NCBI GenBank assembly: GCA_015061165.1 | Contig: SUXC01000004.1 | Span: 1-64,000 of the forward strand | Source of the DNA: Bacteroidales bacterium | GTDB taxonomy: Bacteria; Bacteroidota; Bacteroidia; Bacteroidales; Paludibacteraceae | Direction of reading: 5' to 3' | DNA length: 64,000 nt | Shown: in pieces, positions 34,205-43,314 of the stretch | How positions within the stretch are numbered: position 1 is the first letter of the stretch | How the letters are laid out: the number at the start of each line of letters is the position of its first letter | Program-made: the position numbers and the translations under genes | Notes under the pieces: generated by a model | Databases searched by the model: none | The model's input: only the letters and a program-made list of their open reading frames with translations | Told to the model about the DNA's origin: nothing

Positions 34205-36700
34205 TTATTTGTTCGTTCCTCGTGTTAATATGTCGTATTCCTCCATGGAGAATGGTTGTACATCCTTATCTATCTCGGGTTGCCACATACGTACACGAAT
34301 CAGAGGGTTCTCTCTATCACTGGTATCAATCAGCAAGAATAAATAGCCGTGATCGCCATAGTTGTTGGAGAAGTAGTCTTGTACCAATCGTACACCAAAC
34401 GTGTTATTCTGCTGACTCGAATCGATGGTTGTGCCACCAAACTTAATATTAATCCATTCTTTGGAGTTAAAGGAGTTTTTCAGTCGTTTGATATAATGCT
34501 CTTTGGACATGCGGGTGTATAATACATTGCCATGTACCACCTGATTGTCCATCGTTAGCTGTATATCCTTGAACTCTTGCGATTGTTCAGTAGTGCGCAA
34601 CACACGTCCTGTGATAATCACCGCATCATCAGAGAAGATGGATTCAATATAATCCAAGCGTTTCAATGCAAAAGCAGTCTTATAATTCTCTAAGAAGTTC
34701 AACAAGGTCAGGCGTGACAATTCATCTATACCATTATCGCCCATCACATTGCGCGCAGAGGCCTCCTCCAATGCGAACTGAACACCATCAATCTTGCCAT
34801 AGTTATTGAAAGTAAAGACCACATTCTCCAATTGCTGTTTGCTTTTAGGGAAGGTAAAGCTCATTGGAATGCTACGGCACTGAATATCCGTACCGATACG
34901 CACATATCGACAAGCCTCAGTGGTGATGATACGCGCTTTGCCGTATGCAATCAGTTTTTGGAATTGAGAATATCCATCCTGTGTAAATAGAGAATATACT
35001 GACTCATAATGACCCGACTTGATAGCTTCGCATACTTGCAATATTCGGTTGTGATAAGCCACAGAGTCCATCACGGATACTTTGTGTGCTTCTTCCTCCA
35101 CAGTTTCTGCCACATAGTTTTGTGCTATGTTGGTAGAGAACTTATTGGTTGTAGCGCTACCCGTTGTACCTATTCGCACAGTCTTTGTATTCACAGAGAT
35201 GATGGTTTTAGCATTCGCATCGTAATCAAATCTTGATGCATATTTCTCTATCAGTGCAGGTAGTTCAGCATCAAAATTCGCTTCATCGGCATAGCGGTAT
35301 TCTATGCGTATGTGCATGGTGCTGGGTTTATTGTTCTCTTGCAGTATAACACTTGACCAGCCATTGGTAACCGGGAAGAGGTCACTCCACCCCATATTGG
35401 CGTTATAAGAGAAGTTTAAGTTAGCAATAGGTTCGCCTGCGTAGCGGAAACTCAATTTCATTTCCGTTTGGCTACCAGGCATATAGCCATCGCTAATGAC
35501 CTGAATATTCTTGAGTACTTCGGTTATTTTGGTATTCAGATAGGTATTTGCACTCACTTTGTGTCCGTTGTCATCTATAGAGATATATTCGCTGTTCTCC
35601 ATATCTGCCAACAGAATTTGTGCTGCATAGAAGTAGCGCAAAGCATCACCAATCATTTGTTTGGATATCATATTTTGCGCAGTCTGGATATACTCAAATA
35701 TTTTTCCTTCGCGTGCCTTTTGGGTGTCACCTTCAGTCAAGAGTAGTTTCATTTTGACTTGCTTATTCAACTCCTTTATATCCTCCATATTACGTTCGAA
35801 ACCACGGGTGGAAGAATAGGCATTCATAAACTGAATGATAGGATTCAAGTCGTCTAATCGTTTTTGTACACGCAAGTACCCAGCCTTAGCTTCTCCTATA
35901 TTACCACCATCCAAATAGGTATCTGCATTTTCTGTGAGTCCAAAGCAAAGTTCTACCTCCTCATCTATCAGATCGTTATACTTGTCAATTACCCAATCTC
36001 TGTTGATATATGCCACAGCGTGTCCTTGCCCTTTGAAACATTGCGATTCGGACTTAATCATGGCTATCAGCGCACTATCTTTCAGCGCGATATTATTAAT
36101 CAACGATTGTCTGGCTTGTGCTTCTAACTCTGCCTTTATAGCCATCATGTCAGCCTTAGGGTCTATCTCTAAATCTTCGAAGGCGGAGAAATAGGTATCC
36201 ATTTCATAGAGACTCCACGCATCGGGGCGCAGGTTCATTTGCCCTGCATAGTCATCGCCAGTGTTGCCACAATTTCTAAACTCTTCGAAATGAGGATCCA
36301 CATTACCTGCATTAGCCACTTGACATAGCACATATACGCGTACTGCACCATTCTCCAAGCCTTGGCGATAGTGGCATACTACGTTTACAGGAACGCGCCA
36401 TTCTGCCATCTTGCTTGTCAAATCACCCGTACTAATGGCAGTTTCTACTTGCTTCGAATTGAAAGGCAAGCCCAAGGACATGATAGTCTCTTGCAACACC
36501 TTACCAATAGCTTTGTTACGAGCTACATCTTCCGTAGCGGCTGTAGCATCCTCTCTCACGTAACGATAATTATCATTGCTGGCTTTGGGCAAATAGCGCA
36601 TCCAGCGAGGTGGTGCTGCCGTAAGACTCAGCGTAGAGAGTAGTAATACAACGCATCCTAATAAACGAATCAAACGACTAAATGAAGTAAATTGTGTCAT
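34205..36700 (-). CDS. Large exported protein with LPP20-like N-terminus
   Basis: An 831-residue exported protein (signal peptide to about residue 28, ending LTAAPP). Near the N-terminus, NYRYVREDATAATEDVARNK recalls the LPP20-like segment of the next gene. The middle (about 270-400) is helical and TPR-like, and the C-terminal third looks like two NTF2-like or beta domains, which I cannot assign. It is the first gene of the envelope cluster, behind a strong promoter. No known function. Confidence 0.7.
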   Translation of the reverse strand: MTQFTSFSRLIRLLGCVVLLLSTLSLTAAPPRWMRYLPKASNDNYRYVREDATAATEDVARNKAIGKVLQETIMSLGLPFNSKQVETAISTGDLTSKMAEWRVPVNVVCHYRQGLENGAVRVYVLCQVANAGNVDPHFEEFRNCGNTGDDYAGQMNLRPDAWSLYEMDTYFSAFEDLEIDPKADMMAIKAELEAQARQSLINNIALKDSALIAMIKSESQCFKGQGHAVAYINRDWVIDKYNDLIDEEVELCFGLTENADTYLDGGNIGEAKAGYLRVQKRLDDLNPIIQFMNAYSSTRGFERNMEDIKELNKQVKMKLLLTEGDTQKAREGKIFEYIQTAQNMISKQMIGDALRYFYAAQILLADMENSEYISIDDNGHKVSANTYLNTKITEVLKNIQVISDGYMPGSQTEMKLSFRYAGEPIANLNFSYNANMGWSDLFPVTNGWSSVILQENNKPSTMHIRIEYRYADEANFDAELPALIEKYASRFDYDANAKTIISVNTKTVRIGTTGSATTNKFSTNIAQNYVAETVEEEAHKVSVMDSVAYHNRILQVCEAIKSGHYESVYSLFTQDGYSQFQKLIAYGKARIITTEACRYVRIGTDIQCRSIPMSFTFPKSKQQLENVVFTFNNYGKIDGVQFALEEASARNVMGDNGIDELSRLTLLNFLENYKTAFALKRLDYIESIFSDDAVIITGRVLRTTEQSQEFKDIQLTMDNQVVHGNVLYTRMSKEHYIKRLKNSFNSKEWINIKFGGTTIDSSQQNNTFGVRLVQDYFSNNYGDHGYLFLLIDTSDRENPLIRVRMWQPEIDKDVQPFSMEEYDILTRGTNK

Positions 36701-36787
36701 GTCATTTTTGTAAATTAACCTATTTTTAATTGTTTATTAATTTATATTTCTTAATAGTAGTTTTTCGTATTAATACACACGAAAGTG

Positions 36788-36818
36788 CAAAGGTACAACT
36801 TTTTTAACACATACGCAA
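36788..36818 (-). promoter_or_regulatory. Promoter of the envelope cluster
   Basis: Minus strand: -33 TTG (36816-36818, inside TTTGCGTATGTG), 20-bp spacer, -7 TACCTTTG (36788-36795). Confidence 0.75.
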
Positions 36819-36844
36819 ATATTTACTAATAAAAATGAGAAAAT

Positions 36845-38326
36845 TCACTCTTTATACTCATAGCAGCCTGCATCGGGGTGTGATTTTCGTTGATTTCCCA
36901 ATCGGTCATACGGGAAATGTGATGCCATTACTGAATCTGCTATACCGCGAGCTGGCGATAGTGAATCCAACTGAAAATCGTAGTATCGATACTCTTTGTA
37001 CAGGTAATGTATATTGCGGAACACCACCGTATCCGAATCAGTTGCATATACATTTTGTTGCGCAAAAGTTTCTGACAAAGAGTCTGCACGAAGATAATTT
37101 CCGACAAACTTACCCTCGTAATAATCTGGTAATGGCGTGGCCACCACCACATTATTTTTTCTCGCGCCCGTGATGATGCAATTATAAAACGAAGATATTG
37201 TGGGTGCAGCATTCTTACTCAGATTATTGATATATACCGCAGCCACATCTTCACGAAGGATATTATTATGAATATTGATGGTGGTATATGGGTATCCAAA
37301 ATACGATGCGATAGTATTATGGGCAAAATTATGCTTTCCACCTGCCAAATAGACACAATAGGAAGCGCAATTGCTAATCTCAGTATTAACCACTGTGGCA
37401 TCAATATTCTGCAGCACTAATCCGTATATAGAATGATTATGAATACGCCCATTTGAGAGGGATAATCGCGGACATTTCGTTGTGCTTTCCGATATGGCAT
37501 ACAGTCCTATAGATCCTGAAAGAATATCCACATAATCAAAGGTATAGGTAGGAGTTTTCATATCTGCCAAATGCACCAAGTACAATCCATTCCATTGACC
37601 AGAAGCCACACGATAAGGCACAGAATCAAAAAGCATATCGGTTCTATCTCCGCGAATAACGATTGGCTGTTCTTGGCTTCCATTGGCCGTCACGCTGCCA
37701 TAGGCATAAATCATAGCACCCGAATGCATATATAGTGTGGCACCGGGTTTGATGCGCATATTGCCTGCCACGACTACGGTATCATATATTAGATACGGTT
37801 TATCGTTTTCAACCACCCAATGGTCGTACTGGACAAACTTCTCTTTGGATTGAATCACACGCACATCCTGTCCGTATGCTTGTAGGTAGATATTGTGTTG
37901 TTTCTGATTGACATGAAACACGATAGTGTCTTCCACCAATACGGGGGTATTGACATCTTGCGGGTCAATCTCTACGCGCACAAACAGAAATAAACTATCT
38001 CCTCCGCGCAGGGTGATATCGCGCATATTATCCAACTGATTTTCGCCATCCAGATTGATATAGAACGACTTACCGTTTTTCATCTCTACGCGATCAATGC
38101 GTAGCGCATTTTTGTTGGGGTTATATACCATCATGCGTTTGGTAGAAGACCCCATATTTGTGAAAACGGTATCAAAGAGCAGGGAATCGTGCGAGAAGGT
38201 CAATTGTTGCGCGGGATTGTGTGTCAATATATCTTCTTGACAGGCTGTCATGGCTATACATATCAGTATGCACCACACAAACACGCATGGCATGACCTTT
38301 GACAATATACCTGACAATCTAAGCAT
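36845..38326 (-). CDS. Right-handed beta-helix lipoprotein
   Basis: A 493-residue lipoprotein (lipobox IAMTAC, C29). The first 150 residues form beta domains (LLFDTVFTNMGSSTKRMMVYN), and from about 180 onward the short repeats with asparagines (GLVLQNIDATVVNTEISNCA, NFAHNTIAS) fit a right-handed parallel beta-helix. It ends in DAGCYEY, a tail typical of such Bacteroidetes proteins. Its ATG overlaps the porT stop (TAATG). Possible roles are glycan binding or surface structure; none is proved. It is downstream of porT, aroQ and perhaps rho in one run. Confidence 0.82.
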   Translation of the reverse strand: MLRLSGILSKVMPCVFVWCILICIAMTACQEDILTHNPAQQLTFSHDSLLFDTVFTNMGSSTKRMMVYNPNKNALRIDRVEMKNGKSFYINLDGENQLDNMRDITLRGGDSLFLFVRVEIDPQDVNTPVLVEDTIVFHVNQKQHNIYLQAYGQDVRVIQSKEKFVQYDHWVVENDKPYLIYDTVVVAGNMRIKPGATLYMHSGAMIYAYGSVTANGSQEQPIVIRGDRTDMLFDSVPYRVASGQWNGLYLVHLADMKTPTYTFDYVDILSGSIGLYAISESTTKCPRLSLSNGRIHNHSIYGLVLQNIDATVVNTEISNCASYCVYLAGGKHNFAHNTIASYFGYPYTTINIHNNILREDVAAVYINNLSKNAAPTISSFYNCIITGARKNNVVVATPLPDYYEGKFVGNYLRADSLSETFAQQNVYATDSDTVVFRNIHYLYKEYRYYDFQLDSLSPARGIADSVMASHFPYDRLGNQRKSHPDAGCYEYKE

Positions 38327-39081
38327 TACTCAAAATTAAAGACTAACGATATTTGTTGATTGGTCAAGCGCGATAGCGCATCTGTATAGAAGAAATCGCC
38401 TGCGGGAAGTTTCCATTCTTCCTTTTCGCAGTCGGCTGTCGGGGTTAGTACATTATTGAAGCCTAAGCGATAGCGCAGTTCAGGTGCCAACTTAAACCAT
38501 GGGAAATACATATCGCAACCTATTCCCACTTCCACAAAATAGTCCATTGTCTTTTGCAATATCACCTTATCCTTGCTTCTACCCAAGTCAAAACTTACGC
38601 CACCACCCACAGTTACAAACGGTCGGTAGTTCACTTCGCGCTCTGCTGACCACTTTAGATAGAGAGGGATATCGATTGGCAAGGACAATACGGATGGTCT
38701 GTTGTTCGTACAATTGGTACCTTTGATATCTTCTTGTAACATATTATAATTCATATATGTCAGGGTACGTTCGCCGAAATGCATGCCTGGGCATAAGCGA
38801 AAGTTTAGGTGGCGTGTTAATCGCAGGTCTGCGATAAAGCCTACCGAAAAGCCCATTCCTATATTCGATGTTCGTGCGTGATAGACCGTTCCGTGTCTAT
38901 CTAATTGCAACAAACTATCTGCTTCTTCCACGCCATAGGACAAGAAGTCCATACCTATAGAGAAGCCGAAATGCAATAGCTTGTCATCCGCATATGGATT
39001 ATTCTGTGCTTTTGTAGGGACTGCTATCAATAGTAGCACGAGCCACAATGCCGACAATATTTGTTTTGTCCATTTAGTCAT
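38326..39081 (-). CDS. porT: PorT-like outer-membrane protein of the type IX secretion system
   Basis: A 251-residue outer-membrane beta-barrel protein with a signal peptide (ending PTKAQ). DDKLLHFGFSIGMDF and the alternating hydrophobic strands to the end (QQISLVFNF) match the PorT family. PorT is needed for T9SS function in Porphyromonas gingivalis. This fits the T9SS-type C-terminus of the giant protein at 43-52 kb. Its ATG overlaps the aroQ stop (ATGA). Confidence 0.85.
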   Translation of the reverse strand: MTKWTKQILSALWLVLLLIAVPTKAQNNPYADDKLLHFGFSIGMDFLSYGVEEADSLLQLDRHGTVYHARTSNIGMGFSVGFIADLRLTRHLNFRLCPGMHFGERTLTYMNYNMLQEDIKGTNCTNNRPSVLSLPIDIPLYLKWSAEREVNYRPFVTVGGGVSFDLGRSKDKVILQKTMDYFVEVGIGCDMYFPWFKLAPELRYRLGFNNVLTPTADCEKEEWKLPAGDFFYTDALSRLTNQQISLVFNFE

Positions 39082-39530
39082 TTACTTGTTTTTGCTTGCG
39101 TTATTATCCATTCTACCGCTTGCCTATATCCATCTACCCCCTGCCCTACTATGGAATGCTGACACACATCCGTCAGCAGGCTCAGGTGTCTAAATGCCTC
39201 ACGCTGCGTGATATCCGAGACATGCACTTCCACCACGGGTATAGTGCTGCATGCTACTGCATCGCGCAAAGCAACGCTTGTATGGGTGTACCCGCCTGCG
39301 TTGAGGATGATGCCATCTGCTTTGCCATGAGGCTCCAAGTGGCAACCATACTGCTGTAGCCAGTCGATTAGGTCGCCCTCGTGGTTCGATTGTTTATATT
39401 CTAAATATACCTCTGGATAGGTACGCTGAATATCCAATAGCACCTGCTCCATGGAGCGTGTGCCATAAATCGCGGGTTCTCGTCGCCCCAGCAGATTCAG
39501 GTTAGGACCATTCAGTATTACTATCCTCAT
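39078..39530 (-). CDS. aroQ: Type II 3-dehydroquinate dehydratase
   Basis: A 150-residue shikimate-pathway enzyme that converts 3-dehydroquinate to 3-dehydroshikimate, normally a dodecamer. Motifs: NGPNLNLLGRREPAIYG with the catalytic tyrosine, NAGGYTHTSVALRDA with the catalytic histidine, and VEVHVSDI. The ATG at 39530 gives the standard start MRIVILNGPN; a TTG at 39551 is rejected. A mini-hairpin repeat lies between this start and the rho stop. Confidence 0.95.
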   Translation of the reverse strand: MRIVILNGPNLNLLGRREPAIYGTRSMEQVLLDIQRTYPEVYLEYKQSNHEGDLIDWLQQYGCHLEPHGKADGIILNAGGYTHTSVALRDAVACSTIPVVEVHVSDITQREAFRHLSLLTDVCQHSIVGQGVDGYRQAVEWIITQAKTSK

Positions 39531-39534
39531 CGCC

Positions 39535-39580
39535 TTATATCCTATATCCAATAGCCCGAAGGGCGTCCAATATCCATCAC
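39535..39580. repeat. TATTGGAC mini-hairpin repeat between rho and aroQ
   Basis: On the minus strand: ATATTGGAC, hairpin GCCC-TTC-GGGC, TATTGGATATAGG. It fills the gap between the rho stop (39582) and the aroQ start (39530). Same family as 16522-16590. Confidence 0.75.
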
Positions 39581-39581
39581 G

Positions 39582-41699
39582 TTATCTCATTCCCATAACC
39601 GACAATAGGAACTCATCATTATCGTTGGTGCGTTCCATGTATGTCTTGAGTTTCTCCATCGCCTCCACGCTATTCATGTCGGTGAGTTCTTTGCGAATCA
39701 CCCACATGCGTGATAGTACATCGGCAGGCAGGAGCAAGTCATCACGGCGCGTAGAGGAAGCAGGTATATCCACTGCAGGGAAGATACGTTTGTTACTGAG
39801 TTTGCGATCCAATTGCAACTCCATGTTACCCGTACCCTTAAACTCCTCGAAGATAACGTCATCCATCTTGCTACCTGTTTCGGTCAATGCTGTAGCGATG
39901 ATAGTCAAGCTGCCACCGTTCTCAATATTGCGGGCAGCACCGAAGAAGCGTTTGGGTTTGTGCAAAGCTTGTGCTTCCACACCACCCGACAAGACTTTGC
40001 CACTGGCAGGTGCCACCGTGTTGTACGCGCGCGCAAGGCGCGTGATACTATCTAATAATATAACTACGTCGTGTCCACATTCCACCAATCGTTTGGCTTT
40101 CTCGTGTACGATGTTCGCTACTTTCACGTGGTTCTCTGCGGGTTCATCAAAGGTAGATGCTATGACTTCGGCGTTCACGGAGCGTGCCATGTCTGTTACC
40201 TCCTCTGGGCGTTCATCAATGAGCAGCACAATCATATAGACCTCTGGATGGTTGTTCGCAATAGCATTGGCTATATCTTTGAGCAGCACCGTTTTACCTG
40301 TTTTAGGTTGTGCCACGATTAGTCCGCGTTGTCCCTTGCCGATAGGAGCAAAGAAGTCAATGATACGCACGGATAATGGGTCGCTCTTATCGCCTTTGCA
40401 GAGTTTGAATTTCTCGTCTGGGAACAGCGGTGTTAGGTTCTCAAACGCTATTCGCTCTTTTGCGAGTGCAGGTGCAATGCCGTTGATACGTATCACCTCT
40501 TTCATAGGGAAGTATTTGTCGGTATCTCTTGGCGGACGGATTGTACACTCTACTGTATCACCTGTTTTCAGGCTATATTGACGAATCTGTTGTTGCGATA
40601 CGTATATATCATCGGGCGAGGATATATAGTTGTAATCGGCGCTGCGCAAGAATCCGTAGCCATCAGGCGCACACTCCAGCGTACCAATAGCGGTGATAGT
40701 ATCACCAAACGCCTCCACACCTTTGTTGAGCATTTCCTCTTCGGGTGAGAGTTGTGGTTTGGGTTGTGGCTTCTCTTGGAGAGGGGTTATTTCTTCGCCG
40801 TTGGCTATTTGTTCTTCGCGTTTAGCTATTTGCTGAGTAATTTGTGCGATGCGAGCATTTACGCGTGCCTGACGTTCCTCGTGTGTTTCGTTTTTGCGAC
40901 TTGGGGTATGTGGGTTTACCTCTTTTTTGTCCGTTTCGTCCTTTTTTGCAGTGTCTTCTGTGGCGGGTGTAGGATTGTCAGCAGTCGTTTCTTTGGTGGT
41001 GGTTTCTGCAGCGGGTGCATTTTTCTTTGGGCGACCACGTTTCTTGCCTTTTGCTACTTCAGCGACTTTTGCTTCTTCTGCTTTTGGTTCTTCTGCTTTC
41101 TGTTCTTCTGGTTTTGCTTGTGGTACTTCGGCTTTTGTTTGTGGTTCTTCGGCAACTATAGGTGTTTCTACAGTTGCTGCTGCTTCAGTATTTTTCTCGG
41201 TCTCTACGTTCTTTGGTTTGCGACCGCGTTTTTTGGTGGCCGTTGGTTCTGTAGCTTTAGGTTCTTGAACCTTTTGAGGTTGAACCTCTTGAGTTTCTGG
41301 AGTTTTAGCCTCTTGTGCCTCTGCGTTTCCGAAGAGGGAAGGTTGCACCGCAGATACTACAGGCTTAGGAGCAGGCTGTTTGGCTTGTTCTTCTTTGATT
41401 TGTCCGAGTGTTTCCTCTTTGCTTCCCACAGTAGCGAGTACGCGATTACTTTTGAGGTTGTCGGTATTCACTTTTTGAGGTGTATTTTGGATACGTGTGC
41501 GTTTGCCTTTTCGTCGTTCTTCGCGTGCTTCGGCGCGTGCTTGTACTTCGGCGCCGTGTCTATCGGCTTGTGCATCTAAGATTTGGTAAATTACGGATTG
41601 CTTTTCAGGATTCTTGCCTATTTTCAAGTCGAATGTCTGTGCAATCTCAATCAGTTGTTCGAGCTCCATTTGCCCGAGTTTTCGCATATCGTATTGCAT
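39582..41699 (-). CDS. rho: Transcription termination factor Rho
   Basis: A 705-residue Rho, about 285 residues longer than the E. coli protein. The extra part is an N-terminal charged, low-complexity region (about 55-300, rich in K, E, P, A, with RGRKPK and RGRPKK motifs) between the small N-terminal domain and the RNA-binding cold-shock-like domain (about 340-410). The motor domain is intact: Walker A AQPKTGKT near residue 465 and [13 protein letters not shown]. Long inserts of this kind are usual in Bacteroidota Rho. Such regions can bind RNA or drive condensates, which is inference here. Confidence 0.96.
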   Translation of the reverse strand: MQYDMRKLGQMELEQLIEIAQTFDLKIGKNPEKQSVIYQILDAQADRHGAEVQARAEAREERRKGKRTRIQNTPQKVNTDNLKSNRVLATVGSKEETLGQIKEEQAKQPAPKPVVSAVQPSLFGNAEAQEAKTPETQEVQPQKVQEPKATEPTATKKRGRKPKNVETEKNTEAAATVETPIVAEEPQTKAEVPQAKPEEQKAEEPKAEEAKVAEVAKGKKRGRPKKNAPAAETTTKETTADNPTPATEDTAKKDETDKKEVNPHTPSRKNETHEERQARVNARIAQITQQIAKREEQIANGEEITPLQEKPQPKPQLSPEEEMLNKGVEAFGDTITAIGTLECAPDGYGFLRSADYNYISSPDDIYVSQQQIRQYSLKTGDTVECTIRPPRDTDKYFPMKEVIRINGIAPALAKERIAFENLTPLFPDEKFKLCKGDKSDPLSVRIIDFFAPIGKGQRGLIVAQPKTGKTVLLKDIANAIANNHPEVYMIVLLIDERPEEVTDMARSVNAEVIASTFDEPAENHVKVANIVHEKAKRLVECGHDVVILLDSITRLARAYNTVAPASGKVLSGGVEAQALHKPKRFFGAARNIENGGSLTIIATALTETGSKMDDVIFEEFKGTGNMELQLDRKLSNKRIFPAVDIPASSTRRDDLLLPADVLSRMWVIRKELTDMNSVEAMEKLKTYMERTNDNDEFLLSVMGMR

Positions 41700-41799
41700 A
41701 TAAAGATGTATGTAAAAATTTCGTAATTGAGGGAATTGGTTTAAGGGAGAATCAACACAACGATTTGTATTGAGTCATGGTTTTCTTCCATTGACGCTG

Positions 41800-41830
41800 C
41801 AAAGGTAGTAAAAATAAATTACATACGCAA
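41800..41830 (-). promoter_or_regulatory. Promoter of rho
   Basis: Minus strand: -33 TTG (41828-41830, in TTTGCGTATGT), 20-bp spacer, -7 TACCTTTG (41800-41807). Confidence 0.75.
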
Positions 41831-41873
41831 AGAATTTTGCAGAAATTAATCTTTTTTGATAATTTTATAATAG

Positions 41874-41905
41874 TTTTGGAGTCGGGAGTCGCGAGTCGGG
41901 AGTCC
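41874..41905. repeat. Heptamer repeat (GTCGGGA) after the four-helix-bundle gene
   Basis: GTCGGGA-GTCGCGA-GTCGGGA-GTCC, bounded by TTGGA and TCCAA. It lies just beyond the stop codon of the gene at 41912. Two more copies are at 42685-42713 and 42724-42750. Confidence 0.8.
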
Positions 41906-41911
41906 AATTAT

Positions 41912-42655
41912 TTAATCGCGGGTGCCGTCGCAACGGGGATAATCAATGCACCCCCAGAATGTTTGTCCCTGCTTAGTCCCTTTTTTTATCATTCGTTGCA
42001 GCATCGGTTTGCCACATTTGGGGCAAACAGGTGCCTTGGCAGATAGAGCCTCTTGCTGGCGATGCTCTAAACGGGCTTGGGTGAGACTTTCGGTAAAACC
42101 ACCATTTTGCGTAAACTCATCAAACAGTTTGTCTATCAAACGGGATAACATCTGCACCATCTTTCTGCACAATACGAATAGGCCATTTGCATAGTCCAAC
42201 ATGTTGTTGGTTGTCATCAATGGCTCGTATAGTGCCACTTGCTTTTTGATACGCTCCGCTGCATCGTGCGACCAGTTGTTCTCCTCGTAGTCAGTGTGAA
42301 TGAAAGGTACCTGCTGCAAGGCTTGCATAGTCGGGTGGTTGGCTTGCCAAAGTTCTCCGTTTTGCTCGATGATGAGTTGCATTAGGTCTTCCGATAGTTC
42401 GATGGCGCTGCCTCGTGCGACATCGGTGAGACGCATCTCCGTTTCTGTGGAGGTATTGTGCCGTGCATTACCCTCGGCTATATTGGCATATACGGAACGC
42501 GCAGCCATGTACATCTGGTCGTAATGCCGTCCTTTGGGATCGTTCTGCGAGGTTAAGAACCGTTCACAAAAACGCCGTGTGAAAATGGCTATGCAATGTG
42601 CTAATACCCATGCATCGAGGTTGTAGTAACCGCTGCAAAAGAATCTGGAGGCCAT
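41912..42655 (-). CDS. Four-helix-bundle protein with C-terminal zinc ribbon
   Basis: A 247-residue cytosolic protein. The N-terminal part (about 1-190) resembles the S23/four-helix-bundle family found with 23S rRNA intervening sequences and elsewhere (ARSVYANIAEGNAR, SAIELSEDL). The C-terminus (about 210-247) is a topoisomerase-type zinc ribbon: CPKCGKPM, then 17 residues, WGCIDYPRC. Annotation pipelines call such proteins 'four helix bundle suffix domain' proteins. The zinc ribbon suggests nucleic-acid binding. ATG at 42655 is chosen, as the longer frame starts inside a heptamer repeat. Confidence 0.8.
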   Translation of the reverse strand: MASRFFCSGYYNLDAWVLAHCIAIFTRRFCERFLTSQNDPKGRHYDQMYMAARSVYANIAEGNARHNTSTETEMRLTDVARGSAIELSEDLMQLIIEQNGELWQANHPTMQALQQVPFIHTDYEENNWSHDAAERIKKQVALYEPLMTTNNMLDYANGLFVLCRKMVQMLSRLIDKLFDEFTQNGGFTESLTQARLEHRQQEALSAKAPVCPKCGKPMLQRMIKKGTKQGQTFWGCIDYPRCDGTRD

Positions 42656-42684
42656 AATAAACTGTTTTTTGTTATTCGTTTTTT

Positions 42685-42750
42685 GGGAATCGGGAGTCGC
42701 GAGTCGGGAATCCAATTATTTTTGGAATCGGGAATCGCGAGTCGGGGGTC
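42685..42750. repeat. Two heptamer repeat blocks (GGGAATC/GAGTCGC)
   Basis: Two blocks (42685-42713 and 42724-42750) of 7-bp words such as AATCGGG, AGTCGCG and AGTCGGG, separated by AATTATTT. They fill the gap between two genes and touch the stop codon of the 166-residue gene at 42749. Confidence 0.8.
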
Positions 42751-43249
42751 AAATAACCTGTTTCTTTCCCACATAAATGGCGTAGCCCCCTGCCAAAAGG
42801 AGCATCAATACCCAAGGCGTGTCGCCTACTGGGAATGGTTCTTCCCAACCATCGGGTTTTTCATCTCCCTCTCCTACACCTCGTTGAGGAGGACGGATAC
42901 CAGAAGGCTCGCCCATGCTGCTATTACCATTATCGTCTGGTTCTGGAGGCAACATGGTGTTTATCTCCATGCTGGGGGTTGAGGAGAAGGTATTAGCAGA
43001 TACACGATCTTGATAATTCACAGCATTGTGGTAGGAAGAATGATATCCATCGCTCTGCTCTGCGCCGTATTGCGCAGAGCGAGAGGATGTCTGATATATG
43101 CCACCGTATTGTGACTGATTGTATGTGTTATACGAATCTTGCGTACCATATTGGCGATGCGAGATGACGGAGTATGGCGATTCGGAGCCTTGAGCATATA
43201 CACCGAATGAGAACACTGACAAGAGAAGTACTAAAATTAAACGTTCCAT
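42749..43249 (-). CDS. Small exported protein with a C-terminal anchor
   Basis: A 166-residue protein: signal peptide (ending GVYAQG), a Y/S/Q-rich low-complexity middle (NTYNQSQYGGIYQTSSRSAQ), a proline/acidic linker, and a C-terminal block PFPVGDTPWVLMLLLAGGYA ending in basic residues. The tail looks like a sorting or anchoring signal: a short conserved motif (PVGD), one membrane segment and a positive end. I recall similar tails beside large T9SS surface proteins in Bacteroidales. It lies 66 bp after the giant surface protein gene and may be co-transcribed with it. Function unknown. Confidence 0.7.
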   Translation of the reverse strand: MERLILVLLLSVFSFGVYAQGSESPYSVISHRQYGTQDSYNTYNQSQYGGIYQTSSRSAQYGAEQSDGYHSSYHNAVNYQDRVSANTFSSTPSMEINTMLPPEPDDNGNSSMGEPSGIRPPQRGVGEGDEKPDGWEEPFPVGDTPWVLMLLLAGGYAIYVGKKQVI

Positions 43250-43264
43250 AATTTTATTTACTAA

Positions 43265-43300
43265 TTGACAATTTACTATTTACAATTTATTTAGCATTTA
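43265..43300. repeat. AT-rich heptamer repeat (TTTACAA/TTGACAA)
   Basis: TTGACAA, TTTACTA, TTTACAA, TTTATTT in series between the giant gene's stop (43315) and the next gene. Related TTGACAA words lie in the first riboswitch (6974-6994). Confidence 0.6.
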
Positions 43301-43314
43301 ATTATATTTACCAT

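Noticed and set aside
40752..41579. 275-codon plus-strand frame opposite rho
   Set aside because: It is the shadow of the low-complexity K/E/P-rich part of rho on the other strand and has no domain features.
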